This document shows, piece after piece, positions 12,100 to 23,500 of a stretch of DNA of 64,000 bases (positions within the stretch are counted from its first letter, which is position 1; each line of letters starts with the position of its first letter). The DNA comes from Clarkia xantiana subsp. parviflora. Its lineage: Eukaryota > Streptophyta > Magnoliopsida > Myrtales > Onagraceae. A model generated the notes under the pieces. It was not told the DNA's origin. It saw nothing but the letters and a program-made list of their open reading frames with translations, and searched no databases. Where the stretch lies: positions 50,083,774-50,147,773 of the forward strand of contig JAPTYO010000001.1 in the NCBI GenBank assembly GCA_036873135.1. The letters run 5' to 3'. The translations under genes were made by a program, and so were the position numbers.

Positions 12100-13560
12100 T
12101 CTAGGGTAATTCATGGTTTTTTTTTTTTTTTTTACCATAAATGAAATGTGCTAGTAATTCTAAAATTATATAATTATGTAATGTTTGGATTTTACTGCTT
12201 ATGATGTAAAGTTTTTCTAATCAGATTTAATTAACACTAGCGGAGACACCGATCCTATTAATAACGAATGACGATACTAGGTACATTCGCTAGGACGGTT
12301 TACGATGAACAACTTCCACATATATGTTGTCTCGATTTTTTTTGATAAAATTTAATGAGCAGCCTGAACATATATGTTGGCCAAACGAGACAATTCTCGA
12401 GAGAAGTTTTAAAATTGAGATTTCATAGCCACACAGTGAAATAACTTCTACTAACCATTAGACCGTTGAATCAACCAGTAAAGTTTTTACAACATTGAAT
12501 AAATTAATCAATCTAATACTATTTAGTGGTTGTATTGGTCGTTAATTCATCACCAACTATTATAAGTAAAAATTATATATAATCCTAAATAGGCAAGTTT
12601 AGTTTTTTTAGTAGATGGATAAATGGTTTTGCTTTTATTCCAGTTCAAGCTAAAAAGAGCAAATACAGCGAATATGCAAAACCGACCCTTCAAAATTATC
12701 ATATATCCCAATACAAAAGCAACGCCCTCACTTAATAATCCAAGTTCAAATATTAGTTGAGAATCCAATGCAAAAAATCCTTGCTATTCCATCTATTTTT
12801 CTCAGTTGAATAAGACAAGTTATTGTGCTTACCTCCTTTAAATAATTACTATAGAAAATATATTTTAGTATTACTATCGTGTTTTAGTTAGTACTTATTA
12901 TTACCAAAAAAATTATTACTTACCATATAAAGATAGATGTTTAGATCAATATATTGCCAAAGCTTTTGTATTCATTTAGTTTATTTATTATAGTAAAAAT
13001 GTGAATTTATTACTATATATATATACCTAATTAAGGAGAAGAAAAAAACACGATACTAAATATGCATGATACCATATATATATATATATATGATAATTTT
13101 ATTATTATGGAGAGAAATTAAATCTGATTTCAATCTTTAGAAAAACTATTTTTGATTGAATTGATCAGTTCATTGCCAAAAAAAAAATAATTAACTCTAG
13201 AACTAAGCAAATAATCATTTTTTAACTAGTAGTGCTACAAAGTGTGAAATATAATATAAAATTTAAATTGATTTTTTTTATTTCTTTTATAAATAATTAA
13301 ATTTCTCACACCACTCATTTTTAAATAAAGTAAGATTTTTCACATTTATGATATGATTATTTACAAAAATAAAAAGTATGATTCTCAATTCTACTATTAT
13401 TAGAAATAATTATTCTTAATTCTCATGATAAAACAATTATCATCATTTATCATTCCTATTTCATATTTTGTATTCCATATTTATATTCAATTAGCTAAAC
13501 ATCCATAAATTCCATTTAACATTTCGCACTTTGTTTAACATAACATACTCAAAAATCATA
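12100..13560. other. AT-rich intergenic DNA
   Basis: Contains a poly-T run at 12118-12133 and a TA microsatellite at 13075-13091. No coding region or transposon end recognised. Confidence 0.4.
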
Positions 13561-13568
13561 ACATCACC

Positions 13569-14118
13569 TAGTGGTGAGCTCGGGACGGGACGGGCGGGCT
13601 TTTGCCTGAGCCCGAGCCCGAAAATTTCGGGACTCATATTTTTGGCCCGAGCCCGAGCCCGAACCTAAAGGAAATGTCCCGCCCGAGTCGGGTCATCGGG
13701 ATTCGGGCTCGGGCTCGGGCTAGCCCGAATTTGAACCAAAAAAAAAAAAAAAAAAAATCCTAAAATGAGGTCCATCCATTTCAAATACATGCAAGTTCAA
13801 CACATCAATACAAAATTCAATAAGTTCAAACATCATCCATACTCTAATTCTAGGATTTTTTTATTTTAACTATCGTAAAGTTACTTAAACTATAGTTAGT
13901 AGACTTAGGTTAAACTTAAATATATATAATATATACATATATTCGGGCGGGCTCGGGACTTTCGGGCTTTTTAAGAAAAAGCCCGAGCCCGAGCCCGACT
14001 TGGGAAGAAAAATCCCGCCCGACCGGGCTCGGGCTACATCTCGGGACGGGATTTTTGGGACGGGCTCGGGTCGGGATTTTTGGGCCTTCGGGCTTTTCGG
14101 GCTTCTTGCTCAGCCCTA
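13569..14118. mobile_element. hAT-type non-autonomous element, GCCCGA-rich
   Basis: A 550-bp element flanked by the perfect 8-bp duplication ACATCACC (13561-13568 and 14119-14126), the hAT signature. Short inverted ends read TAGTGGTGAGC at the left and TAGGGCTGAGC on the opposite strand at the right. Both subterminal regions are dense in GCCCGAGCCCGA / TCGGGCTCGGGC, which in hAT elements commonly serve as transposase-binding repeats. The centre is AT-rich with an A18 run. No transposase is encoded, so any movement would need a transposase from elsewhere. Confidence 0.85.
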
Positions 14119-14129
14119 ACATCACCGTA

Positions 14130-15170
14130 ATTGATTGATGTTAAAAGTGAAATTGTTTTATAGAGAGGGAGGGAATGAGATTCTTTATGTCAGGGATAGA
14201 GGTGGGCAAAAGAGAACCACATCCCCACTCCCACGTGGAGAAGATACTACGTGCGTTCTGTGAATGTATGATTTGGATCTGACCATTTAATCATTTTTTA
14301 TTTCATATAATAATATATAACAATTATTATATGCTATAAACTTATTATAACTGTAATAAATTATCGAAGGAAAAAAACGTGGGAGAAATTTAAGCAACCT
14401 GCCAGCAAGCAGAAAAACTATGATACATTCCAGAAAGAGTTTAACTCCAATTACATCGTCTATTTGCACAGAGGAATTCACCGGGATTGTTCTCTGCGAT
14501 TCATCTTTATTACTTAAGTCAGAGTAGGGACTAGCGAATATTGAGAGTAGATGTAATATGAAAATGATACTAATAATAAATGAGATAAATGAAGTTATTT
14601 ATAGGAAATCTGGTCCTCCTCCTATAGAGTGTGATCTCTTACTTGATGTCCATAGTTACCATGTTATTATTACCGTGGCAATAACATGTGACTTTCCTAT
14701 AAAGTTACTTATTATCTAGTCATCAGTAGCATTGTCATACTTAGGGGACGCTATTATACCCGAATAAATGTCATGATTTGCATTGACTGTTGTATTATTT
14801 GGGATTGACCTCGTACTTGTCTTGTCATCAGAGTGACACGAAACTCGATAGTACAAAATGCTCTATCTTTCCTAGTGAGCCTCTAAGCGGTGTATGAGCC
14901 AAGAGTTTGCCCCAAACATAAGTGTAGGGTCTCGGGCGGTGCATTACACGTAATTAATAAAGGGCATCTTCAGGGCGGCGAACTGTGCAGTTGGATCAGC
15001 AGTCCAATATATATATATTATTTATATGTTGAGAAAATGAAAATTAAGCTTACGTGCACTGTTTTGGATCCATCTAGACAGGTTGCAGCTTATATGTAGG
15101 TACGTACATAGTTATTAGGGGGTCCATGAAACTATATAGATCAGATTATCATCCACCTCAATCATATACA
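14130..15170. other. Intergenic DNA with no recognised gene
   Basis: Mixed composition. Short open frames at 14287-14481 (minus) and 14890-15099 (plus) have no family features. The segment 14800-14990 is GC-richer and may be an eroded retroelement fragment, but nothing diagnostic was found. Confidence 0.35.
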
Positions 15171-15179
15171 TATAATTAA

Positions 15180-15962
15180 GGGTCAATAACCTGGGAGAGG
15201 TCTGAAGTTTGACCCTTGTTAATTTGAGAGGTCTGAAGATTGAAATGGTGATAACTGAGGTCTGAAGTTTGGACTTTGTGATTTTTAGGTTTTCCGTCCA
15301 AATTTTCTGTCAAATTTAACAGAACCGTGTGAAATGTCAAAAATACCCTTTTGTAATATTTGAATTAATAAAAAGTTTAATTAATATAAAGATGAAATGA
15401 CAAAAATACCCTTGTCCATAATTTAAACCTAACCCAACTCCGACCGCCACCACGGCTCCGGCCGGCAACCACCCTCTCCGGCGACCACCACTCTCTCCGG
15501 CGACCACCACCCTCTCCGGCCGGCCACCACCCTCTCCGACGACCGCCACCACGGCCTCAATTGGGCCCAAATCGGAGCCACCGGCCCCGATTGGGCCCAA
15601 TTGGGGCCGTGGTGGCGGTCGTCGGAGAGGGTGGTGGCCGGCCGGAGAGGGTGGTGGTCGCCGGAGAGGGTGGTGGTCGCCGGAGAGAGTGGTGGTCGCC
15701 GGAGTTGGGTGGTGGCCTTAAGGGCATTTTCGTCTTTTCATTGAATCATGTGAGATGCAAGAAGGGTATTTTTGGAATTTTTTTTATTTCTGGTCACATG
15801 CAATGCACATGACCAACTTCCGTCAGTTTTAACGGAAAAAACTAACGGAGACCTCTATTATCTACAAGTCGAAACTTCAGACCTTTGTTATCACCATTTC
15901 AAACTTCAGACCTCTCAAATTCACAAGGGTCAAACTTCAGACCTCTCCCAGGTTATTGACCC
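15180..15962. mobile_element. MULE-type fold-back element (almost one long hairpin)
   Basis: A 783-bp element whose two halves are near-complete inverted repeats centred close to 15575. It starts GGGTCAATAACCTGGGAGAG and ends with the complement of that sequence. The 9-bp duplication TATAATTAA lies at 15171-15179 on the left. The right copy is at 25467-25475, because retrotransposon A inserted immediately after the element end. Nine-base duplications are typical of Mutator-like elements. The arms contain GC-rich CTCCGGCGACCACCAC repeats that give open frames on both strands; these are artefacts of the palindrome. No transposase is present. Confidence 0.85.
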
Positions 15963-15965
15963 TAT

Positions 15966-16799
15966 TGATGGATATACGCCCAATTTGAACCCGTTGACTT
16001 CCAAACCGTTGTATTTTTATCATCCCATTAACGATTGTAAATCGAAACTTCAAACCCGAACACTTCGCGAAAACATCAACGGCTCGGACGAGGCCGGAGC
16101 GCTCGTCCGGCCGAGGCAAACTCACCTAGGTGAGGTTGGGTGGCCACACCCGACCTCCCCTAGGAGAGATCGGGTGGACCAACCCGATCTCTCCTAGGAG
16201 AGATCGGGTCGGCCAACCCGATCTCTCCTAGGAGGGATGGGGTTGGCCAACCCCATCCTCCCTAGGAGGGGTTGGGTGCCCTCACCCAACCCCTACCCTT
16301 GGGGGTCGGATTTCTCCTCCCCCAAGGGCCCCTGCGCCATTTTCGGACACCCACACTCGGTTCACGTCGCCTACCTTCTCCGTATCCTAAGGTCTTAATT
16401 ATGCGCTTAAAGGTTAATTAATTGTGTTTAGAGGTTAACGATATCATTAAGCCACCTTAATGACACCGTTGCCTATAAATACCCCACCTTCACAACTCAT
16501 CAGGGGATCTTGGCAATTTGGATTATTTTGCTCTGACATCTCTCTAGTTTATCTCTCTAAAAACGATACTGACTTAGGCATCGGAGAGGGTTCACCAGGC
16601 ACCACCCCCCCCCCCCCCCCCCTCTCTGTGTCTGGTACTGCCCCTTCTGCAGGAAGGAAGGAAGGAAGGAAGGAAGGAAGGAAGGAAGGAAGGACGCAAG
16701 ACAAGGCAGAGCAACCCGAAGACATCAGATCATCTACATCTCCAGTGAGGAACGGGATTTAAGCCGATCATCCTTTGAACCAGATCTCGGAACCTAACA
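15966..16799 (+). repeat. 5' LTR of element A
   Basis: An 834-bp LTR. U3 contains five palindromic units of about 34 bp at 16128-16325. TATAAATA at 16474-16481 predicts a transcript start near 16505. R/U5 has a 17-base C run at about 16606-16622 and a (GGAA)n tract at 16650-16694. It is 38 bp shorter than its partner because of differences in those three unstable tracts. Confidence 0.92.
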
Positions 16800-16800
16800 C

Positions 16801-16817
16801 TTGGCGCCGTCTGTGGG
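16801..16817 (+). other. Primer-binding site of element A
   Basis: TTGGCGCCGTCTGTGGG directly follows the LTR end (…CTAACA, then one C). TGGCGCC-type primer-binding sites are common in plant gypsy elements. The same site occurs in element B on the minus strand at 58107-58123. Confidence 0.75.
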
Positions 16818-16850
16818 CTTCGGACAGAAAGCCTAATTATCACCAGCTAG

Positions 16851-19691
16851 ATGGCAGGCGTATATGTCATTCATGGGGGTTATGGAGCTGGAGGAGAGTC
16901 AGCGAATGCCAGAGAAGCATATATGGCAGAGTTAGGGGACCCTAAGCCAAAGGAAGAACAAGCAGAAGGAAAGAGAGAAGACATAATAGAATTTTCAAGA
17001 AGAGACATGGAGCATGTGTTACCAGACAACAAGGATGCCCTGGTCATAACAATGAAGATCACTGATATGGACATAGGAAGAATCCTAGTAGACAGTGGAA
17101 GCTCACCCAACATCATTAGCAAGAAAGTCCTCAACATACTAGGAGTAAGGCCAAGTAGCATAAAACAGGTTCACTCCCCCTTGGTAGGATTTTCAGGAAA
17201 GCCAACATACCCACTGGGGGCAGTCACACTACCTGTGACACTGGGTACAGGCCAGAGGCAGCTAAAGATTGATGTCCCATTCTTCATCACAGAAGAAATG
17301 GAGGAGTACAATGGGGTCCTGGGTACCACTACAATCAACAAGTGGGGTATGGTACCATCAACACTACATCAGAAAATGAAATTCCCCACAGGCCAAGGCA
17401 TAGGGGAAGTAAAATGTAACCAGAAGGTAGCAAGGAAATGTGCAAGGATTGCACTAGGCAAGAGGAAGAAAACAAGAGAAGTCCTACTAGTAGATGAGGA
17501 CCCAAGAGAAGATCATGGAAGACCAGCCCCCATGGAGGAACTAAAAGAGATACTCATAGAAGAACCCGATAGGAAGGCCAAAATCGGGACTGCCTTATCT
17601 CAGGAAGAGGAAAACCACTTAGTAGCTTTACTAAGGGAATACAAGGATCTGTTCGCCTGGTCACCAAGCGATATGCCAGGAACATCAGAAGAAGTAATCT
17701 CACACAAGCTCAATATAGACGCGGCAACGCGACCAACAACACAGAAGGTGAGACCAATGGGAGGAAGCAAAAAGATAGCTATCCAAGAAGAAGTAGAAAA
17801 GCTACTAAAGGCAAAGTTCATCAAGGAAATCAGATTCCAGACATGGGTGGCAAACCCAGTACTGGTAAAGAAGCCGGGGGGAAGTTGGAGAATGTGTATC
17901 GACTATCGTGACTTAAACAAAGCATGCCCAAAGGACTCATATCCGTTACCAAGAATAGATCAGTTAGTGGATGCAACATCAGGTCACCAACTAATGAGCT
18001 TCATGGATGCATACTCAGGATACAACCAGATAAAAATGGCACCCGAGGACGCCCCTCACACAGCATTCTATGCTGATAGCGAGATATACCATTACACAGT
18101 GATGCCTTTCGGACTCATAAATGCTGGAGCAACATATCAAAGAATGGTCAACAAAATCTTTGGGGACATGATAGGGAAGACAATGGAGGCATATGTGGAC
18201 GATATGATAGTCAAATCCAAAGAGAAGAAGGACCATGTGGAGAACCTTCGCTCAACATTCGAGAGGATGAGGCAGTACCAGGTCCGTCTAAATCCGAAAA
18301 AATGCGCATTTGGGGTGCAATCAGGGAAATTTTTAGGCTTCATGGTAAGCCAGCGAGGCATAGAGGTAAACCCCGAAAAACTTCAAGCAATTGAAGAAAT
18401 GCAGTCACCTACGAAGCACAAAGAGGTTCAACGACTGAACGGGAGGTTGGCAGCCCTTAACAGATTCCTATCCAAAATAGGAGACAAGGCATTACCCTTC
18501 TTTGAGGTACTAAGGGCAAACAAGAAATTCGAATGGACACCGAGATGTGAGGAAGCCTTCCAGCAACTCAAGCAACACCTAAAAACACTACCGCCCCTAG
18601 CAAAGCCTACACCAGGGGAGCCCCTCTACCTCTACATCTCCGTGAGCAATGTGGCAGTAAGCTCAGTACTAATCAAAGAAGAAAACGCTGCACAATTGTC
18701 GGTATACTTCGTAAGCAAAACATTGGCAAAGTATGAGATCAACTACTTGCCAATAGAAAAGTACCTCTATGCACTGATTATATCAGCAAGAAAGTTGAGA
18801 CCGTATTTTCATGGGCATGAAGTAACAGTCCTCACAGACCAACCATTGAAACACCTCCTCCAGAGACCAGACACATCGGGAAGACTGACCAAATGGGCAA
18901 TTGAGCTAAGTGAGTTTCGCATTCATTTCGCCCCAAGAACAGCCATAAAGGGTCAGGCTCTAGCAGATTTTATCGCCGAATTCACCGGAATTAATCCAGA
19001 CGAAGACTTGGGAGAAGTCAAAACTACATGCGAGGCAAGTAGTAGTCAGGAGAAACAATCAGAAGAATTATGGGAGATGCATACTGATGGGTCATCCAAC
19101 GGAGGAGGTTCAGGTGCAGGCCTCTTACTATACCCACCAAACAGCGATACACCTATGCGCTATGCCATGGCACTCACCTTTAAGGCAACAAACAATGAGG
19201 CTGAGTACGAAGCACTAATAACTGGCCTGAGAATAGCCAAATGAGTAGGGGCAAAGCATCTAAGAGTCAAGTGTGATTCTCAACTAGTCGTCAATCAAGT
19301 GAAAGGAATCTACACTGCAAAGTCCGAAAACATGCAGAAATACTTGCAGCAAGCCAGGGACCTAATAAAGAGCTTCCAAAGCTTCGACATTGAGTCAGTC
19401 CCAAGAGAACAAAACCAAGAGGCAGACGCCTTAAGCAAACTAGCCCTAGGGGTAGAAGCAGGCAAAGAGGTTCACTTTGTAGAACAAAGAATGCAATCAG
19501 TGATAGAACAAATGGAGGTTCTAGTAATAGATGAAGCAGAAGCCTGGATGACCCCAATGCGTCAATACATCATGGAAGGAAAGCTCCCAAAGGATAAGGT
19601 GGAGGCAGTCAAGATTGAAAGGATGGCTAGGAATTACGCAGTGATGGACAATGAACTCTACAAGAAGGGGTACTCCACACCTTTCCTTTAA
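16851..19691 (+). pseudogene. Element A pol, part 1: protease, reverse transcriptase, RNase H
   Basis: The frame opens 50 bases after the primer-binding site and runs 797 codons to a TGA at 19242-19244. It resumes in the same frame to a TAA at 19689-19691. The aspartic protease motif DSGSS is at residues 81-85, and the reverse transcriptase catalytic YVDDM is at about residue 448. The RNase H start TDGSSNGGGSG is at about residue 742, with the domain continuing past the TGA. The TGA sits where a CGA (Arg) codon would differ by one C-to-T change. The missing N-terminus corresponds to gag: the first residues already resemble the linker before protease. The reading frame is thus broken twice before integrase. 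Confidence 0.88.
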
Positions 19692-20773
19692 TGCATAACA
19701 TACCCAGAAACAGAAAGAGTGCTTGCAGAACTCCATGAGGGAGACGCGGGGTGCCATGAGGGAGCACGGTCAATAAGCCGAAAGGTTTACAACCTAGGAT
19801 ACTATTATCAATGAGCAAAGAAGTAGCAGACTTGGTACAAAAATGTGATCACTGCCAAAGGTACTCTAGAAATATAACAGCCCCAGCAGCAAAGCTAAGC
19901 TCCATCTCGGGAGCCTGGCCATTCGCACAATGGGGGATTGATCTGATAGGCCCCCTACCAAGAACAAAAGGTCAGAAGACTTGCATAATCGTAGCAATAG
20001 ACTACTTCTCCAAGTGGATAGAAGCAAAGGCAATGGGGAAGACAACAGACGATCAAGTCGTCAACTTCATTCAATCTCACATTGTTTCGAGGTACGGGGT
20101 GCCAAAAGCAATAATAAGTGACAATGGACCACAGTTCAAGAGCAAGAAACTACAGTGGTATTGCGAAAGACTGAATATAGACCACCGTTTCGCATCAGTA
20201 AAGCACCCTCAGACAAACGGACAGGTAGAGTCAGCAAACAAAATAGTGCTAGATGGCCTAAAGAAACGACTCCACGCTACCAAGGGAAGTTGGGTAGATG
20301 AGCTGGAAAATGTTCTATGGGCAGTGCGGACAACACCAAAGATATCCACAGGAGAAACGCCATTCGGCCTAGTATACGGGACCGAAGCGGTAGCGCCAGC
20401 AGAAATGGCAGTGTCATCCCTAAGAACCACGTACTTTGAAGAACATGAGAACAACAAAGCAAGGCTTCTAGACTTAGACATGGTGGAGGATAAAAGATGG
20501 AACTCAGAAGAAGCACAGGCACGGATACGCCTTGTGTCAGCAAGATATTACAACCGCCAAGTCAAGGAAAGACAATTCCACGTAGGAGAACTGGTGCTCA
20601 GAAAGAACGAATTCTCACACCTAGACCAAGTCAGAAAGTTATCTCCAAAGTGGGAAGGACCATACAAGATAGAGTCGGTTCCCTATGTAAATGCTTACCG
20701 CCTCGAGGACGGGGAGGGGTATATCTCCACAAACACCTTCAGTGGAGAGCACCTAAAGAAGTACTACGTCTAA
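19692..20773 (+). pseudogene. Element A pol, part 2: integrase
   Basis: After the TAA at 19689 the same frame continues to about 19812. A frameshift there moves the reading into the frame 19811-20773. The HHCC zinc-finger end (CDHCQRY) lies at the start of that frame. The DDE core is complete: WGIDLIGPLP, IISDNGPQF and HPQTNGQVESAN carry the two Asp and the Glu. A C-terminal segment with KLSPKWEGPY resembles the usual gypsy integrase tail. The integrase core itself is unbroken, but it is separated from the upstream pol by one stop and one frameshift. Confidence 0.85.
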
Positions 20774-21071
20774 GAAGAAAACACAAACAAAAGACCATAT
20801 CCTTAGTTTCATATCTAGCACTTTACATGTTCAAGCTTTCCAAGTTTTTCAAACAACTTTTGAGAAGGAGAACTCACGAAGTTCCTCCAACTCTACCACT
20901 ATCTATATTTTCCTCCAAAGGGTGTCTTGACCCACCCAAGGCACCCCAAATGTACAGAAGACATGAACACTCTTAAAAGAGTAAGTTTTCCTTCAAAGGC
21001 ATTTTCCAATGAATGTGATGAGATAGTCATGATGTTATCCTTACACAGATATGACTTCAAGTCAATAACAG

Positions 21072-21595
21072 TTTCGACGCCCCCAAGAGCGTATCTTGAG
21101 AGTAGTATCCATACTACGACCCTCGACGCCCCCAAGAGCGTATCTTGAGAGTAGTGTTCATACTACGAAATTCGACGCCCCCAAGAGCGTATCTTGAGAG
21201 TAGTTATTACACTACGACCTTCGACGCACCAAGAGCGTATCTTGAGAGTGGTTTCCAAAAACTACGACCTTCGACGCCCCCAAGAGCGTATCTTGAGAGT
21301 AGTGTTCATACTACGAAATTCGACGCCCCCAAGAGCGTATCTTGAGAGTAGTTATTACACTACGACCTTCGACGCACCAAGAGCGTATCTTGAGAGTGGT
21401 TTCCAAAAATTACGAATTTCGACGCCCCCAGGAGCGTATCTTGAGGTAGCTTTGCAACCTACCAGATTCGACGCCATCAAGAGCGTATCTTGAGGTAGAA
21501 AAAACACTACCAGACTCGACGCCCCCAAGAGCGTATCTTGAGGTAGATTTCAAACTACCAGCTTCGATGCCCACCAGGAGCGTATCTTTAGTCTA
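21072..21595 (+). repeat. Tandem array, about 49-bp unit, inside element A
   Basis: Roughly ten head-to-tail copies of a 46-51-bp unit that begins TTCGACGCCCCCAAGAGCGT and continues ATCTTGAGAGTAGT…ACTACGA. Most copies contain a short inverted pair, GTAGT and ACTAC. The unit gives repetitive open frames that should not be read as protein. Lies between pol and the antisense gene. Confidence 0.9.
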
Positions 21596-21905
21596 ACCTG
21601 TGCCCTCCGGGAGCCTATCCTGTGAAACGTTAAGTGCCCTCCGAGAGCCTGTCTCGTGAACAATCTTCGACGCCCACCAAGAGCGTATCTTTGGTCTAAC
21701 CTGCGCCCTCCGGGAGCCTATCCCGGGAAACGTTAAGTGCCCTCCGAGAGCCTGTCTCGTGAACAATCTTCGACGCCAACCAGGAGCGTATCTTTGGTCT
21801 AACCTGCGCCCTCCGGGAGCCTATCCTGCGAAACGTTAAGTGCCCTCCGAGAGCCTGTCTCGTGATCAGATTCGACGCCCACCAAGAGCGTATCTTTGGT
21901 CTAAC
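21596..21905 (+). repeat. Second tandem array, about 105-bp composite unit
   Basis: Three copies of a composite unit: CTAACCTGTGCCCTCCGGGAG, then AAGTGCCCTCCGAGAGCCTG, then TTCGACGCCCACCAAGAGCG. The last third is the core of the adjoining 49-bp array, so the composite unit probably grew out of it. Confidence 0.88.
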
Positions 21906-22289
21906 AGTACCATGTATACCATTTAAAGGGTATCAGAAGAGATCATGACACCATGCTCAGAAAGATCCAATGAGAAAGTAATCTCAAAGTAAAGATATAT
22001 GAAGAACACATAATGTTTTTTCTTGATGAAATAGCAGGTATGATATGAAGGAAAACAAGAAAGAAGGATAAGTAAAGGAGACACACCAAGGGAAGGGTCC
22101 ATAACCAAAGAGCCATACACAAAGCACAGGGAGATATCATGAGAAGAGATATAAGCACACGACCATGTATACAACGAGTAGAGACAAGTGTATCAAACAA
22201 AGATGGCAACACTAAGAAAGGTGGAGTTTTAAACTCTAAAGACAACCACAACTCACAAACACACGAGACCACTACAAGAAATAAAGGTA

Positions 22290-23390
22290 CTATTCCTTCA
22301 TCTTCGCAATATGCTTAATAGCAAAGTCTGACAAATCACCAAGTCGAGAGAAAGGAAAGTCAGGAGCAATCACGTAAATACGTTCGAGAATCTCCTTCAA
22401 AGAAATACGTTTCGCCACAGAGCAGCGAACGTTGATAGCAGCCTGATAAGCGGAAGAAGCCTTATACTCAGCAATGGCACACTCCTTCGCTTCCATACGA
22501 AACATTTCCTCCAGAGAGCCTAACTCAGCAGCTCGGAGTGCCTCGTCACGATAAGACCTTTGTCTCAAGGCCTCAACCTCTTCATTGAGAAGAGCAATGC
22601 GACCCTCCAAGTCTCGGCACCGCAAATCGGTAATGCGACTATGCTCCAAACAGCTAATAAGCTTGGAGTTAAGGGAGACACAAATGTCCTCGTACACCTT
22701 TCTCTCCTCAGCAAGGTCAATAGCAAGGGAAGATAAATTAACAAGGTCGGCCATACCCTGCAACAAAAACAAAGGATGAGACAAATAACGCACGGAAAAG
22801 AAATATGCTAAAGGATAACACGGTTAACAAAAATTACAGGAGCATAGCGAGCCAACACATCACGAGCCAATTCATAAGTTGCCTCCGACCCTTTAGACGG
22901 GGACACACGATCGGCAGGAGGAACAGCAGACTGCAGAACACGAACTCCAACCTCAGAAGTTTGCAAAGAAGATTGATTGTCAAAACGAGCCCCACGCCCA
23001 TAATAAGGCGCCCACTCAGACCCAACAATTCCATCAACAGGTGGACGAGACAGCTCCTTCCGACTCAGACGCGGAAGACGAAGTCTACCTATAACAAAGC
23101 ACAAAGTAAAAACCAATGTACACTAAGGAAACTCAGATGCTCAAGGACTCACCAAACAAGGAAGAAGGAAAAGATGGCTCCCGGACCTTCGATTGGGGGG
23201 CATCAATACAGAAAGAAGATGGCACCCTAACATCACCACTCTTACCTCCAACTAGAGGACACTTCCCCACACCATAGAAAACCGATCTTTTCGCAATCGA
23301 AGGTCCGGTCCCAGAATTAACTACCCCCACACGTACTGGCCTCTTACTCCTCATCAGTCGCCGGGGAGTTCTGCTGATCGAAAAACACAA
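22290..23390 (-). CDS. Spliced gene antisense to element A pol (C-terminal exons)
   Basis: Three exons can be joined on the minus strand: about 23372-23153, 23088-22838 and 22757-22290. Donors are GTGAGT and GTAATT, acceptors TTGTTATAG and TTTTGTTGCAG, and reading phases agree at both joints. The last exon (155 codons plus stop) is Glu/Arg/Leu rich and looks like a coiled coil (LAEERKVYEDI … RDLEGRIALLNEEVEALRQR). Antisense ORFs at this position are known from Tat-lineage gypsy elements, where some are listed as putative gypsy-type transposon proteins; the function is not established. No convincing start codon or N-terminal exon is left in this copy. The matching N-terminal part appears in element B at 57334-57960. 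Confidence 0.65.
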
Positions 23391-23500
23391 GTTTAGCCCA
23401 AGGAAAACAGGAAGCGAACAGTGGACAAAAGATACAAATTCATTTCCCTAAAATGATGGATACAAAGCCAAAAGACAAGAATAGAAAGACGACAAGAAAA

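Noticed and set aside
15337..15812. Gly/Val/Arg-rich open frames on both strands
   Set aside because: They arise from the palindromic GC-rich core of the fold-back element; the same peptide words appear on both strands.
20209..20976. Additional frames overlapping the integrase
   Set aside because: Out-of-frame shadows; the DDE motifs fix the true frame.
21072..21905. Regularly spaced repeats considered as a CRISPR-like array
   Set aside because: Units are contiguous and the intervening parts are themselves repeated; it is a plant retrotransposon tandem array.
22267..22285. CACTACAAGAAATA, identical to a CACTA end, inside element A
   Set aside because: No matching right end, subterminal repeats or target duplication nearby; treated as chance or a short relic.
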